Positions 56,879 to 64,000 of a DNA stretch of 64,000 nt are shown piece by piece (position 1 is the stretch's first letter; each line of letters starts with the position of its first letter). The stretch covers positions 41,070,501-41,134,500 of the forward strand of contig NC_080408.1 in assembly GCF_030265065.1 (NCBI RefSeq), given 5' to 3'. The translations under genes were made by a program, and so were the position numbers. Origin of the DNA: Corythoichthys intestinalis. Taxonomy: Eukaryota > Chordata > Actinopteri > Syngnathiformes > Syngnathidae. The notes under the pieces are model-generated. The model did no database searches, had not been told where the DNA came from, and saw nothing but the letters and a program-made list of their open reading frames with translations.

Positions 56879-59814
56879 ATAGACAGTAGTATGAAAAAGT
56901 GTTTGGACCTTTTGGAATTTCTCAAATTTCCTGCATAAAATCACCATCAAATGTGATCTGATCTTTGTCAAAATCACACAGATGTAAGAAGTGTCTGCTT
57001 TAACTAAAACCACCCAAACATTTATAGGTTTGCATATTTTAATACCACTGTATGTATATATATTTGTTTTCTGGCAGCAGAACTTTAAAAAAGAAAACAT
57101 TTTTTTCTCGTAACATCATGTAGAACAGTGATGTTTTTGGCAGCCCTTTTCATTTTCGTTTAATGGGCCATTTACATGGTGACGCTGAGACACCAAGACG
57201 CAACAATCATGTTGCTGAATGGCCTCGCCTTTACATGGTGACGGCTAAAATGGAAACTTTTGATTCGGGCCTCCAAAGCGGAAATATTTGATTGTGGGGA
57301 TTGCTCCGCAACCGTATGCATGGAATGCTCTTACTCCGATTACGTCAGCACTAGCACACGTCACTTTGGGTATGGGCAGTCGCTGCTAGTAAATATTCAA
57401 AACGGCAAACATAGCGGATAGGCTACTCGAGGTTCATGTTTTTATAATATGTTTAATTTGAATACATTTTCGCGTTTTAAAGCAAGAGAAAAAAAAAAAA
57501 CATGGATGCCATTGCTTAAAACAACAGCAGACGTACAAGAAAAATGAAAGATTAAATATACTGTACAGGAAAAACCGAATAAAACTGCAAAATAAAACGT
57601 AGGGTGGAGAAAAAAAAAAAGGAAGGAAAAACGCCATTGCTTCGAGTTGGTGAGTGTGTTGTCTTCCGGGCTGAGGAGGTTATTGTCAAGGAAGTGCATC
57701 ATTGGCTGTCGCCTTGTAAAACTGTACTGCCCTCTAGGGCCCGGTATGAATACGACATCATTTTCATGCGGACATTGTTTGAATGTTAATGCAAACATGA
57801 AATTTGTCGTATTCTTGGAGTGTGACCATGTAAACGGTCCCTTTGCCTTGTGGACAAGAAGTCTTCGTCTAGTTTTAGTCGCCGTTTCCTGAAAATGTTT
57901 TCTTCTGTAACATTAAAAGAAAAAATCACTCCATAAAAAACTACTTTGAATGAACATTGACAGACGAGAACATATTGTACAAGGACAACGCCAACTTGTT
58001 GATACACACTTAGCAGGAAAACAGTACATTATTTTCAATTACCCACCTGGAGACCACAAACTGTATGTGAAAAAAGTTTGCCGTTAGCATTAGGCTAATG
58101 CTATGCTAATGCTACAAGTTACATTTAGTGTGTGATGATCACTCAGCAAAAACCTTTAAAGGCTAAAGCAATATCGCATATTCTCTCTGACCAAGATAAG
58201 AAAACAAATCTCACCTTGGCTTAGAGACTGGAGAGGACACACAGGTGAGTCGGGGCGGTGGGGTGCTGCATGTCACGAGTGACAAAACCAAACACTGCTA
58301 TGATGCAGGCCAACTACACTTTCAAATGTCACACATTGTGAGCATATGACGGAAAGTACTGCACATTTTCGTCTCGTTCTCGTCAGGCAAAAACTGGCAT
58401 TGGTCTTGTTATGTTTTAGTTTCCAAAAATACGAATTGTTCGTTGACTAAATATTTTCATTATGGTCATCTTTGACGAAAACAACAGATTTCAACACAAC
58501 ACATGTTCACAACAGATGTTCGGAGAACAACACATTTCTCTTATTATTCCCAGTGATGATTTTTCAGTGCAGTGTTTTGAATTGTGCTATTGACACTTTA
58601 ACTGCTTTTCTTTTTAAAGTACCGTATTGGCCCGAACATAAGACTGCCCTGATTATAAGACAACCCCCTCTTTTTCAAGACTCAAGTTTGGAAAAAAAGA
58701 CTTTGAACACCAACATTTTTATACAGAAAATTATTACAGTACATCTGAAACAAATGATTATAACAATATATTTGAGAGAAAAAGCATGTTATTTTGCCTC
58801 ATTCAAATCTTAATATCTGAACATTTAAATATGTAAACTAAAGTGCAATCACATTCGTAAATGAATGGCTTCTGGTTTTTGAAATGTAAATAAACCAATC
58901 TATTGTGATAAAACAACAAAATTGCAATAACTGCAACTGGAGTCTTGAAACAAATCTGAATAAGGAAAAACATTGCAAACTGGTTAAACTAGTAGCTGAG
59001 ATCTGCCATGACAGAACATCGCTTCAATAATATCTGGTGCCATCTAGCGTGGTGAATGGGGAGAGTAGCTGAGATCTGTCATAACAGAACATCGCTTCAA
59101 TGATATCTGGCGTCATCTAGCGTCGTAAATGGGTATAAGACGACCCCCCCCTTTTTCAGTGTTATTTCAATGCAAAAAAAACACCGTCTTATATTCGGGC
59201 CAATACGGTACTGCTCAGAACTCCGTATTCCAACATTTTTTTTCTTCATTAATTGGGACTAAAAATGATACTCATTATTTGGTAACTTCACAATTGTTAT
59301 GTGTGGTCTTAAAACTAGCGCTGAGGAAATTTCTCACTTGTCCTTAACTCATTCAATACGAAAGACAAACAATGTTAATGTGAAACTGCTCATAACTAAT
59401 GAACAAAATAGTGGAAGCAAACTTTTATTATAATGAAAGATGGGGATCTTTTTGCAGGTTCTGTGTTTGTGTAGCCATAGTAAAAGAGTTAACTGGAACT
59501 CCTTGAGGTACATATTCTTGACTTTTGCCCATCCAGGCCCGAGCATGCCGAGCAAGATGGTAAGCAACCAACAGATGGACGAAGTGGCAGCCAAGCTGGG
59601 TGGCCGTTGGAAGTCGCTGGCCTCACATTTGGAGATGCGCGCGGCAGAGCTGCGCGAGATAGAGAACGAAAGCGAGGATGCCGAGATCCGTGCCAAGCTG
59701 TTGCTGGTCACCTGGCAGGACCGGGAAGGGGCGCAGGCTACTGTGGAGAGCCTGGTGGCAGCCCTCAATGCCGCTGGCTTTGCTAAGATGGCGGATGATC
59801 TCAGCGAAGCTTGA
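40201..59814 (+). CDS. thoc1: THO complex subunit 1 (Thoc1/Hpr1), 21 exons
   Basis: Subunit of the nuclear THO/TREX complex, which couples transcription to mRNA packaging and export. Exons: 40201-40248, 40431-40504, 40576-40636, 40720-40789, 46334-46452, 46531-46579, 46666-46761, 49042-49124, 49201-49274, 49341-49449, 49517-49651, 51209-51309, 51372-51438, 51602-51652, 51719-51789, 51868-51963, 52040-52105, 52170-52253, 52344-52491, 52573-52657, 59537-59814. All borders are GT-AG and phases agree; the sum is 1965 bases, 654 residues (human 657). The start [15 protein letters not shown] matches human MSPTPPLFSLPEAR. Landmarks: [24 protein letters not shown], acidic [13 protein letters not shown], basic PKRPTRKR (409-416, likely nuclear signal), and a C-terminal death domain (about 572-650). 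The coding sequence looks intact. Intron lengths reach 5.5 kb (intron 4) and 6.9 kb (intron 20) because of inserted elements. Confidence 0.97.
40896..41682. mobile_element. hAT-type MITE in thoc1 intron 4
   Basis: Starts TAGGGGTGTGACAAAATATC and ends with a worn inverse near GTTCCTACTCCTA. The flanks CTTGGCAG (40888-40895) and CTTGCCAG (41683-41690) match at 7 of 8. The ends are rich in 'atcgat' strings, a known fish MITE style. No frame. Confidence 0.75.
41872..42666. mobile_element. hAT element in thoc1 intron 4
   Basis: CAATGTTGTTAATGTTAC at the left and TTATTAACAACACTG at the right are inverses. An exact 8-bp duplication GTTGCATG lies at 41864-41871 and 42667-42674. Ends are of the same type as the 1621-2886 element. 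No transposase frame. Confidence 0.82.
42866..43245 (+). mobile_element. Tc1/mariner remnant, internally deleted
   Basis: Ends CAGGGGTTGGACAAAATAAT and ATTATTTTGTCCAACCCCTG are perfect inverses at TA. The inside keeps only the C-terminal transposase region: [20 protein letters not shown] and [15 protein letters not shown] in two pieces. 380 bp. Confidence 0.85.
43387..45692 (+). mobile_element. hAT remnant with BED finger, split by a sister copy
   Basis: The + strand has a BED-finger exon in two parts: 43390-43486 (SDACYA.., [12 protein letters not shown]) and, after the inserted element, 44498-44600 ([14 protein letters not shown]). The right end GTTTGGGACAGCCCTA-type terminus lies at 45692. 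The left terminus was not found, so this copy is 5'-truncated. Confidence 0.65.
43487..44497 (-). mobile_element. hAT element nested in its own family, exact target duplication
   Basis: Starts TAGGGCTGTCCCAAACGACT and ends CGGGACAGCTCTA, with an exact 8-bp duplication AAACAAAG (43479-43486 and 44498-44505). The minus strand at 44187-44393 encodes a BED finger: [20 protein letters not shown], then [20 protein letters not shown] and KRRH. 1011 bp; no DDE core remains. Confidence 0.88.
46334..46334 (+). other. thoc1: Splice acceptor after the TE-filled intron 4
   Basis: The acceptor CATGTAG precedes GGATTTGC at 46334. It lies only ~200 bases after the outer element's right end and its pyrimidine tract is weak (TTAATATTATGACTCGTTC). 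Confidence 0.5.
46334..46761 (+). CDS. thoc1: thoc1 exons 5-7 block
   Basis: Exons 46334-46452, 46531-46579 and 46666-46761 encode about residues 85-172: [40 protein letters not shown], and [18 protein letters not shown]. This is the most conserved N-terminal block against human THOC1. Confidence 0.96.
46813..47070. repeat. Partial hAT-type MITE in thoc1 intron 7
   Basis: TAGGGATTCCACAATCCGAT with an inner palindrome GATCACGTGATC, and later AGATCGGAATCAGGTG, resemble ends of a 'gatcgg' MITE. The right end is not clear. Confidence 0.45.
47245..48987 (+). mobile_element. Old Tc1-like transposon in thoc1 intron 7
   Basis: Ends CAACCCCTTGCAAAAAGTAT and ATACTTTTTGCTAGGGGTTG are inverses at TA (47243-47244, 48988-48989). 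The transposase starts [20 protein letters not shown] at 47672 and continues in shifted frames: [12 protein letters not shown] (first Asp, about 48125), [18 protein letters not shown] (second Asp, about 48390) and [15 protein letters not shown] (Glu, about 48495), ending GCATKY at 48698. At least three frameshifts. 1743 bp, in the same direction as thoc1. Confidence 0.9.
49042..49651 (+). CDS. thoc1: thoc1 exons 8-11 block
   Basis: Exons 49042-49124, 49201-49274, 49341-49449 and 49517-49651 encode about residues 173-306: [20 protein letters not shown], the acidic [32 protein letters not shown] and [15 protein letters not shown] ... [13 protein letters not shown] longer frame through exon 9 into the intron is not used, because only GCGTCTTG|GTACGA joins exon 10 in phase. 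Confidence 0.95.
49708..49731. repeat. T homopolymer in intron 11
   Basis: Run of T's of 24 or so bases. Simple repeat. Confidence 0.9.
50030..50520. mobile_element. MITE in thoc1 intron 11
   Basis: Ends AAGGGGAAGTTCAGCATTTT and AAAATTCTGAACTTTCCCTTT are inverses. The middle matches the reverse complement of 32700-32945 (shared GAGCTGCTGGATTACAAATG). No frame. Flanks resemble a further, older MITE (ATCTGATACCGATAGCGATA / TTTTATCGGCTACCG), not resolved. Confidence 0.7.
50811..51043. mobile_element. hAT-type MITE in thoc1 intron 11
   Basis: Ends CAGGGGTGGGCAGAC and GTTTGCCCACCCCTG. The flanks CCCTATAG (50803-50810) and CCCTCTAG (51044-51051) match at 7 of 8. 233 bp, no frame. Confidence 0.85.
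51209..52657 (+). CDS. thoc1: thoc1 exons 12-20 block
   Basis: Nine exons with short introns, residues about 307-562: [52 protein letters not shown], the basic [78 protein letters not shown] and the acidic [11 protein letters not shown] before the last intron. Confidence 0.96.
53025..56345 (+). mobile_element. 5'-truncated L1/Tx1-type LINE with 15-bp target duplication
   Basis: AAAATGCCTGATCCT occurs at 53010-53024 and 56346-56360, an exact target duplication. The + strand holds reverse-transcriptase blocks in several frames: [54 protein letters not shown] (motif A), [20 protein letters not shown] (motif B), LYADYIIL (motif C with the second Asp changed to Tyr). Near the end [18 protein letters not shown] is the C-terminal cysteine knuckle of the Tx1/L1 group. 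The endonuclease is missing (5' truncation). At least five frameshifts or stops. The tail is AATAAAAAATACA. Same direction as thoc1. Confidence 0.92.
55563..56139. mobile_element. hAT-type MITE inserted in the LINE
   Basis: Starts TAGTGCTGCGACGATTAATC and ends CGATTGCTGCAGCCCTA. An exact 8-bp duplication CTGTGAAC lies at 55555-55562 and 56140-56147. 577 bp, no frame. Same family as the outer layer 52766-56825 but in the opposite orientation. Confidence 0.88.
56884..57050. mobile_element. Short MITE from the 16577-17607 Tc1 family
   Basis: Left CAGTAGTATGAAAAAGTGTT and right AATACCACTG. The body (TGCATAAAATCACCATCAAA, TCAAAATCACACAGATG) matches the terminal region of the Tc1 elements at 12620-13182 and 16577-17607. 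167 bp, a deletion derivative. Confidence 0.75.
57140..57840. mobile_element. Probable PIF/Harbinger-like MITE in thoc1 intron 20
   Basis: GGGCCATTTACATGGTGACG at the left and ACCATGTAAACGGTCCC at the right are inverses with mismatches; an inner copy TTTACATGGTGACGGC lies at 57231. The superfamily is a guess from the style of the ends; no target duplication could be fixed. Frames inside show no domain. Confidence 0.5.
58621..59209. mobile_element. MITE, copy 2 of the 30868-31512 family, in thoc1 intron 20
   Basis: Ends ACCGTATTGGCCCGAACATA and TATATTCGGGCCAATACGGT. The body runs parallel to 30868-31512, including the internal duplicated unit with CATCTAGCGT (here at about 58985-59130). A few short deletions compared with copy 1. 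Confidence 0.82.
59537..59814 (+). CDS. thoc1: thoc1 exon 21, death domain
   Basis: The last exon, after a 6.9-kb intron. It encodes residues 563-654: [59 protein letters not shown] and MADDLSEA then stop. This is the six-helix death domain found at the end of vertebrate THOC1 and absent from yeast Hpr1. Acceptor CCCATCCAG, phase 1 with exon 20. Confidence 0.96.
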
Positions 59815-59884
59815 AAAAGCCTGGCTTTTTTTTTTTTTTTTTTTTCCATACTAAGAGTGTAGAAAGTTTGTTTCCTAGCGTCAC

Positions 59885-59890
59885 ATTAAA
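59885..59890 (+). terminator. thoc1: Polyadenylation signal of thoc1 (variant)
   Basis: ATTAAA, the commonest variant signal, 71 bases after the thoc1 stop. No AATAAA was seen between the stop and this point. Confidence 0.5.
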
Positions 59891-60802
59891 GACGGCTTTT
59901 GATACAAAGTGGCATTCACTTTTTTTATTTGCAGCACTTATGAAAAGCCATCAGCCAATAACTTAGAACAGGAGTGGATATGAAGCACAAAATGTGCTCA
60001 CAGAAACAAAACGGATGCATTTTTAGTTTTAGTACACATTAAGACTTGAAACCAACACGGCTCAACTGATCGCTCTTAACGGTCCAAAGGAAAGACATTT
60101 GGCAGATGTTCTAGAGCAGCTGTGGACAACCTTTATGCTACTGGTCGGGACCATTTGGCATCAGACACTAATATTCTATTGACAGCGATAGATGTCCTGT
60201 CCCTTTGAACTAGGAGATCAGGCAGAAATGATTCAGCACTGCAATTTTGAGATTCACTGTTCATTATCTGGCTTTCCTGCGTGGTCTGTACACACTTCCT
60301 CTCACTTTCTAAAAATATGCATTGAAGACATCTTTTGGTGCATGCGTGACCTTAGCTAAAGTGGGCACAAATCCAATAAGGTCATTTTAAAACAAATTTA
60401 CTCCACTATGAACAGGACAAATCAGTAAGGGCTTAATTTCCATTATCACAATATGGTGGTTCCCCATTACTTGAAACGCCACTCAATTGACCTGAGCATA
60501 ACAAGCAAATAGTTTTTCAGCCATGGAGAAAAGTTTTCCCCAAAATTAACTGAGCAGCTAACATGGCGATTCAATGTACACTGTGCTATATTAGTATAGG
60601 TTGTCCACCCTGCTGTGGAACAGAGGAACAAACGCAAACCAAGCAAGTGAAAACAGCTGCTCATAAGCAACTTAAAAACATGACGCATATAAAACATTAG
60701 CAGCGTCATAATCGGACACAGTCCTTTTTCTTAAGCTCACGATGGTTTAAATTTAAACACCTTACAGGAAAACAAATATTTGACGTGATCCAATAAGACA
60801 CC
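59891..60802. other. Interval between thoc1 and usp14, no gene
   Basis: The two genes converge on this ~0.9 kb. No gene or element was recognised, and frames are short. Confidence 0.5.
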
Positions 60803-60805
60803 AGT

Positions 60806-60811
60806 TTTATT
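60806..60811 (-). terminator. usp14: Polyadenylation signal of usp14
   Basis: AATAAA on the minus strand, 82 bases after the usp14 stop codon. Confidence 0.7.
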
Positions 60812-60892
60812 GCACGGCTTATGCAAACAGTGCGTTTTTTGGGAAATGGCAAACTGGAGGAAGGCGTCCTCCGTCCCACGGAGGTGTGGGGG

Positions 60893-61228
60893 CTACTGTT
60901 CATCATCTTCCAGTATCTCCAGCCTCCGCGGGCCATAGAGTAGAACGTATGCGATGTGCCAGTCGCCGCCGCCCGACAACCGCAGGATGTCCTCCGGCGA
61001 CACCACGCTCACCTTGTCGTCATCAAACTTCACCCACTCGTCTGCAGAGACATTTTCACGATCACAAATCACTGAAATGCAGATCAAGCTGATGGGTGTG
61101 TAAATGTGATGCGAAGCCACCTTCTTTCCTCTTGACCCAGCCCACGTAGTGACCGGACGAGCTGGAGCGGCCTTGATGCGTCAGTACCGCCTGTAGGTCG
61201 TAATAACCGCTGTTGTTGGAGCCTATGT
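60893..61228 (-). CDS. usp14: Ubiquitin-specific protease 14, last two coding exons
   Basis: Usp14 is the 19S-proteasome-associated deubiquitinase that trims ubiquitin chains from substrates. Two minus-strand exons, 61228-61121 and 61041-60893, join in phase (splice after KRKE, donor GTGGCT, acceptor CTCTGCAG) to give DIGSNNSGYYDLQAVLTHQG, RSSSSGHYVGWVKRKED, EWVKFDDDKVSVVSPEDILR, LSGGGDWHIAYVLLYGPRRL and EILEDDEQ then stop. This matches the human C-terminus nearly residue for residue. The His of SGHYVGW is the catalytic His of the USP fold, and the DWHIAYVLLY strand closes the domain. The catalytic Cys and the ubiquitin-like domain lie in exons beyond the right edge. Frames running past the splice sites are not coding. 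Confidence 0.96.
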
Positions 61229-61621
61229 CTGCAAATTGCACCACATTAACGCTTTAATTGACTGCATGAACCATACAATCCATTTTCATTGGCCTTTCCA
61301 GTCCAAATGGATGGCACTGAAAGAATTCAATGCCAGCCATCCTAGTTATGATCGTCGATGGCAGGCAAATTCTAAAAAAAAAAAAAAAAATTTTTTTTTA
61401 AAAAAAAGACTTCACAGTTACTGGGGGCCACAAGCAGAGTATTTGCTTGTAATCATTTTAATTTTATATTAACATTTCATTCAATAGCGTACCGCACGAA
61501 TGCTATTTTTAGACCGTGACGTCGCCATCGTAACGTGGAAGTGGGACATTGTAGACACGCCCTCGCATACGATCCATTTAATTTCTGCTTTTTCTCTCCG
61601 GTAATCTTGCAAAAAAAGAAC

Positions 61622-61850
61622 ATGCCGATCAAACACTGCTGCTACGGAAGTTGTAGAAACAACTCTAGACATTACGACATATGAAGAACGCTTTCATACG
61701 TTTCCCGAAAGCAAAAACTAGGAGGAAAAAATGTGAAGAATGGAACAACTTGCGCGGACATTCAAAAAAACAGTTTAACGCCAGCAAGGTGAAGCCATCC
61801 ACATTTCATATGCAGTGAACATTTTGTTGGGGGCTCTGGACAAAGGGTTA
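61622..61850 (+). pseudogene. Broken THAP-domain exon
   Basis: MPIKHCCYGSCRNNSRHYD starts at 61622. After shifts come a Phe-Pro block (TFPESKN region near 61700), a KCEEWNNL-type stretch holding the invariant Trp (near 61735) and CSEHFVGGS (near 61810). The order C-x4-C ... W ... C-x2-H-F is the THAP pattern. A stop after the first 20 codons and at least two frameshifts. Confidence 0.6.
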
Positions 61851-62043
61851 AGCCATTTGGATATTTTTACTTATTTTTTAGTGTGGCATTTTGCCTTGCT
61901 GCTTCTGTCTGACAATGAATGACCTGAAAAAAATTAAAATGGTATCCGACTGCCACTGTTACCTTTTCTGTTGTGAAAAACAACTTTAGTAAGGTTGAAG
62001 TGTAAATAAATTATAGAATTAAGATTTGTTATTAATGAAAAAA

Positions 62044-62433
62044 TTAAAAGTGTTCGTTGGCCGTCACTGAGTAGCATTTGCAATTGCTACACAAAAATGG
62101 CCATGTAAATTGTCCCCAAGAACGGTCGGAGACGTAAGACAACCAGAGGATATAATATATAAGAAAGACAGAGCATATGGTGGTACAGGATAGATTGTTG
62201 AAACAGGACAATGTCATTGTCAGTGGGGTAAGGCAATGCACACAAGAAAAAGGTGTCGATAATAAAGCTAACTCCGGATCAGGTCTGCTCCCGTCTTTTT
62301 CAGCCCTCGACACCCAACCCATCTCTAACTGAACATTTGTATGTTCTTCCACATCTTTACCAGTGAATTTGGCACCTGGGACATGATTTTCAGACAGAAT
62401 TGGTAGGTTTAGCTCAGTAAACATCTCGTTCAT
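62044..62433 (-). pseudogene. SAP-type N-terminal exon of a transposon protein
   Basis: MNEMFTELNLPILSENHVPG leads into AKFTGKDVEEHTNVQL. After a one-base shift near 62325 the frame reads RWVGCRGLKKTGADLI, the helix-linker-helix of a SAP DNA-binding module (L-x2-W-L-x2-RGL-x2-TG...DLI). SAP modules head many YqaJ-type nuclease proteins of two-gene fish transposons. The rest of the frame has no further domain. Confidence 0.5.
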
Positions 62434-62577
62434 ACACTATTTCCATTCAATTATTAGGGACAAACGGAAGGTTGACCTGCCTAGCCACAATTGCTAACGT
62501 CATGAATATTAATGAGCAAAAGTGACGTGTTGCTTGTGGTACGCCATTATAATTTTATTCATACATAAATATGCACA

Positions 62578-62578
<1 letters not shown>

Positions 62579-62648
<70 letters not shown>
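62579..62648. repeat. (AT)n microsatellite
   Basis: About 35 uninterrupted AT units. Likely length-variable. Confidence 0.97.
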
Positions 62649-62655
<7 letters not shown>

Positions 62656-63833
62656 AGATTAATAATAATCATAAAAATCTAATTGGGACCTGGTGTCCAC
62701 ATATGTGGGCATCACATTTTGGATCATATAGGCCAGAAAGTTAAAGCGCAAGATAACATCTACATTACAATTGCAATGCTAGTGTAGGTAGCTCGCAGCA
62801 TCACAAAAAAATAAAAATAAATAAATAATAATATTTTTTTTTATAAATGTACATTGGTAGTTAATTATGTTGTGTGAGCAACTTCTTTGGGGTTCTGCAG
62901 CAGTAGCACCCGCTGTTGATGTAGACTGCGGGCGGTTGTCTCCCTGAAAAGTAGCTCTTGGGGCAAAAAAGTATGAGCACCCCGATGTAGGCCACAATAT
63001 TAATATTATAATTTTATAATATTATAATATAAATATAAATTAATATAATAAATTATTAATAATCCATTGTTTAATTGGGGGGGGGGGGGGACAATTTTAT
63101 TTTCCTAATGTCTAATCGTGGAGAAAAACTTAAAAACCAGTATTTCTGGGCCACCTGACAAGGGGGCAGGCATTTTATCAACACCGGTACTATTTTATAG
63201 AGGTGCACAATAGTTATCGGTCCAATAATAATTATGACGTCATCCCAATAAATCCAATTACATTATTAATAGGCCCCGATAATATACCGTATCATGTTTT
63301 TGGCACGGTGTCGGTGGATTAGGATGTGTGCGTTTGTTTCCACTCCTGTTTTGCCAGCATGCAAAGTTTTGTTACCGTTCTAGAGGCCTTATTTTTGCAT
63401 CACTGGGTGATAAACCTTACTATGGGAATTAGCAAATGTTTTCATTTTAAAGTTTTATATTTTCAAGTTGTTGAGAGGCCTTTTGGTTATTGATAGGCTT
63501 GCTGTCCTATAACTGCCTTGTTAAGAAAGTTGTTTCATGGGCCAAGACCACAAAAGTCTCCACTACTGTTGCACCAAAAGATTTATTTGCTGACAAAGCG
63601 CAATTGAGTTAAATTAGTTCAGTGCTCATTGTTCAGGGGAACACGTCGTCAATGACATTGACTGATTGACTCAATTTATTTGAAAAACTAAATATGGGCA
63701 CTTTATTTGAAGTGAAAACTTTTTCTCGACTTTGTTTTGTTCATAATAATAATGTTCATGTCATCATGAAAATTCTGGTTAGGTCACAGGCCAATCTATG
63801 CTGAATCCACCACTATTATTTTTTACCTTCAGG

Positions 63834-64000
63834 AGGTCAAAATTATCGCGTTAACGGGCGGTAATTAATTTTTCTAATTAATCACATTAAAATATTTGAC
63901 GCAATTAACGCACATGCCCCGCTCAGACAGATTTAAATGACAGTACAGTGAAATGCCCACTTGTTAATTGTGTTTTATGGAGTTTTGCCGCCCTCTGCTG
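63834..64000. mobile_element. hAT-type MITE of the D/E family, cut by window edge
   Basis: GTCAAAATTATCGCGTTAAC, then TTGACGCAATTAACGCAC and TTTGCCGCCCTCTGCTG run parallel to the left end of element D (8190-8360). The right part lies outside the window. Confidence 0.8.

Larger units (their letters stand above)
61487..62546. mobile_element. Second two-ORF THAP/SAP element (ISL2EU-like), in usp14 intron
   Basis: GCGTACCGCACGAATG at the left and a worn inverse (GTGGTACGCC) at the right bound about 1.06 kb. A THAP exon reads + from 61622 and a SAP-type exon reads - from 62433, each starting 110-140 bases inside its end and pointing inward, the same plan as 38908-39960 but turned round. The terminal sequences differ from that copy, so this is a sister family. 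No catalytic core remains. Confidence 0.6.
61229..64000 (-). other. usp14: usp14 intron, filled with repeats
   Basis: No further usp14 exon was found up to the window end; the next upstream exon should end with residues like F-A-D before DIGSNN. The stretch holds a two-ORF transposon remnant, an (AT)n array, a G run at 63079-63091 and a partial hAT-type MITE at the edge. Confidence 0.7.

Noticed and set aside
57434-57798. Overlapping hydrophobic frames on the minus strand
   Set aside because: Phe/Leu-rich because of A-rich + strand; lies inside the MITE at 57140-57840.
59349-59849. 166-codon minus-strand frame over thoc1 exon 21
   Set aside because: Antisense shadow of the death-domain exon; the + frame matches human THOC1.
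62579-62648. Array-like repeat that could be mistaken for a CRISPR or satellite
   Set aside because: Plain (AT)n dinucleotide repeat in a eukaryotic genome.

Overview
The window is vertebrate nuclear DNA, almost certainly from a ray-finned (teleost) fish. It has spliced genes with GT-AG introns and no bacterial-type operons. It is dense in Tc1-like transposons, hAT and other non-autonomous DNA elements, a Tx1/L1-type LINE and fish-type tRNA-derived SINEs. Three host genes can be read. (1) An aquaporin-1 gene (aqp1, aqp1aa type) on + at 19109-22924: four exons, 260 residues, both NPA boxes. (2) thoc1, THO complex subunit 1, on + at 40201-59814: 21 exons that join in phase into 654 residues ending in a death domain. 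(3) The last two coding exons of usp14 on - at 60893-61228. thoc1 and usp14 lie tail to tail about 1.1 kb apart, the arrangement known for the human pair.

Layout. 1-19 kb is intergenic and almost all repeats: a partial Tc1 element at the left edge, a SINE, a hAT element with an exact 8-bp target duplication and a BED finger, a pair of ~390-bp direct repeats, a three-deep nest of hAT-type elements (8027-10092), a nearly whole Tc1 transposon (10526-12153), and several older Tc1 copies, one of them inside another MITE. 19-23 kb is aqp1. 23-40 kb is intergenic, with two Tc1 elements (one nearly whole, 36299-37914), a ~490-bp inverted repeat with ~96% identical arms (28220-28710), a 190-bp tandem array and a short transposon (38908-39960) carrying a THAP exon and a YqaJ-family N-terminal exon, whose edge is 240 bp before the thoc1 start codon. 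40-60 kb is thoc1; introns 4, 7, 11 and 20 are swollen by nested elements, including a LINE with a 15-bp target duplication that has itself been hit by a hAT MITE. 60.9-64 kb is the usp14 3' end and an intron with a second THAP/SAP two-ORF element and a long AT repeat.

The genes do not form a pathway. Aqp1 is a plasma-membrane water channel, Thoc1 is a nuclear mRNA-export factor, and Usp14 is the proteasome-bound deubiquitinase. The unusual content is in the mobile DNA: exact target duplications allow the order of insertion to be read directly, and three remnants share an uncommon pairing of a THAP exon with a YqaJ/SAP-type exon, each reading inward from opposite ends of the element.
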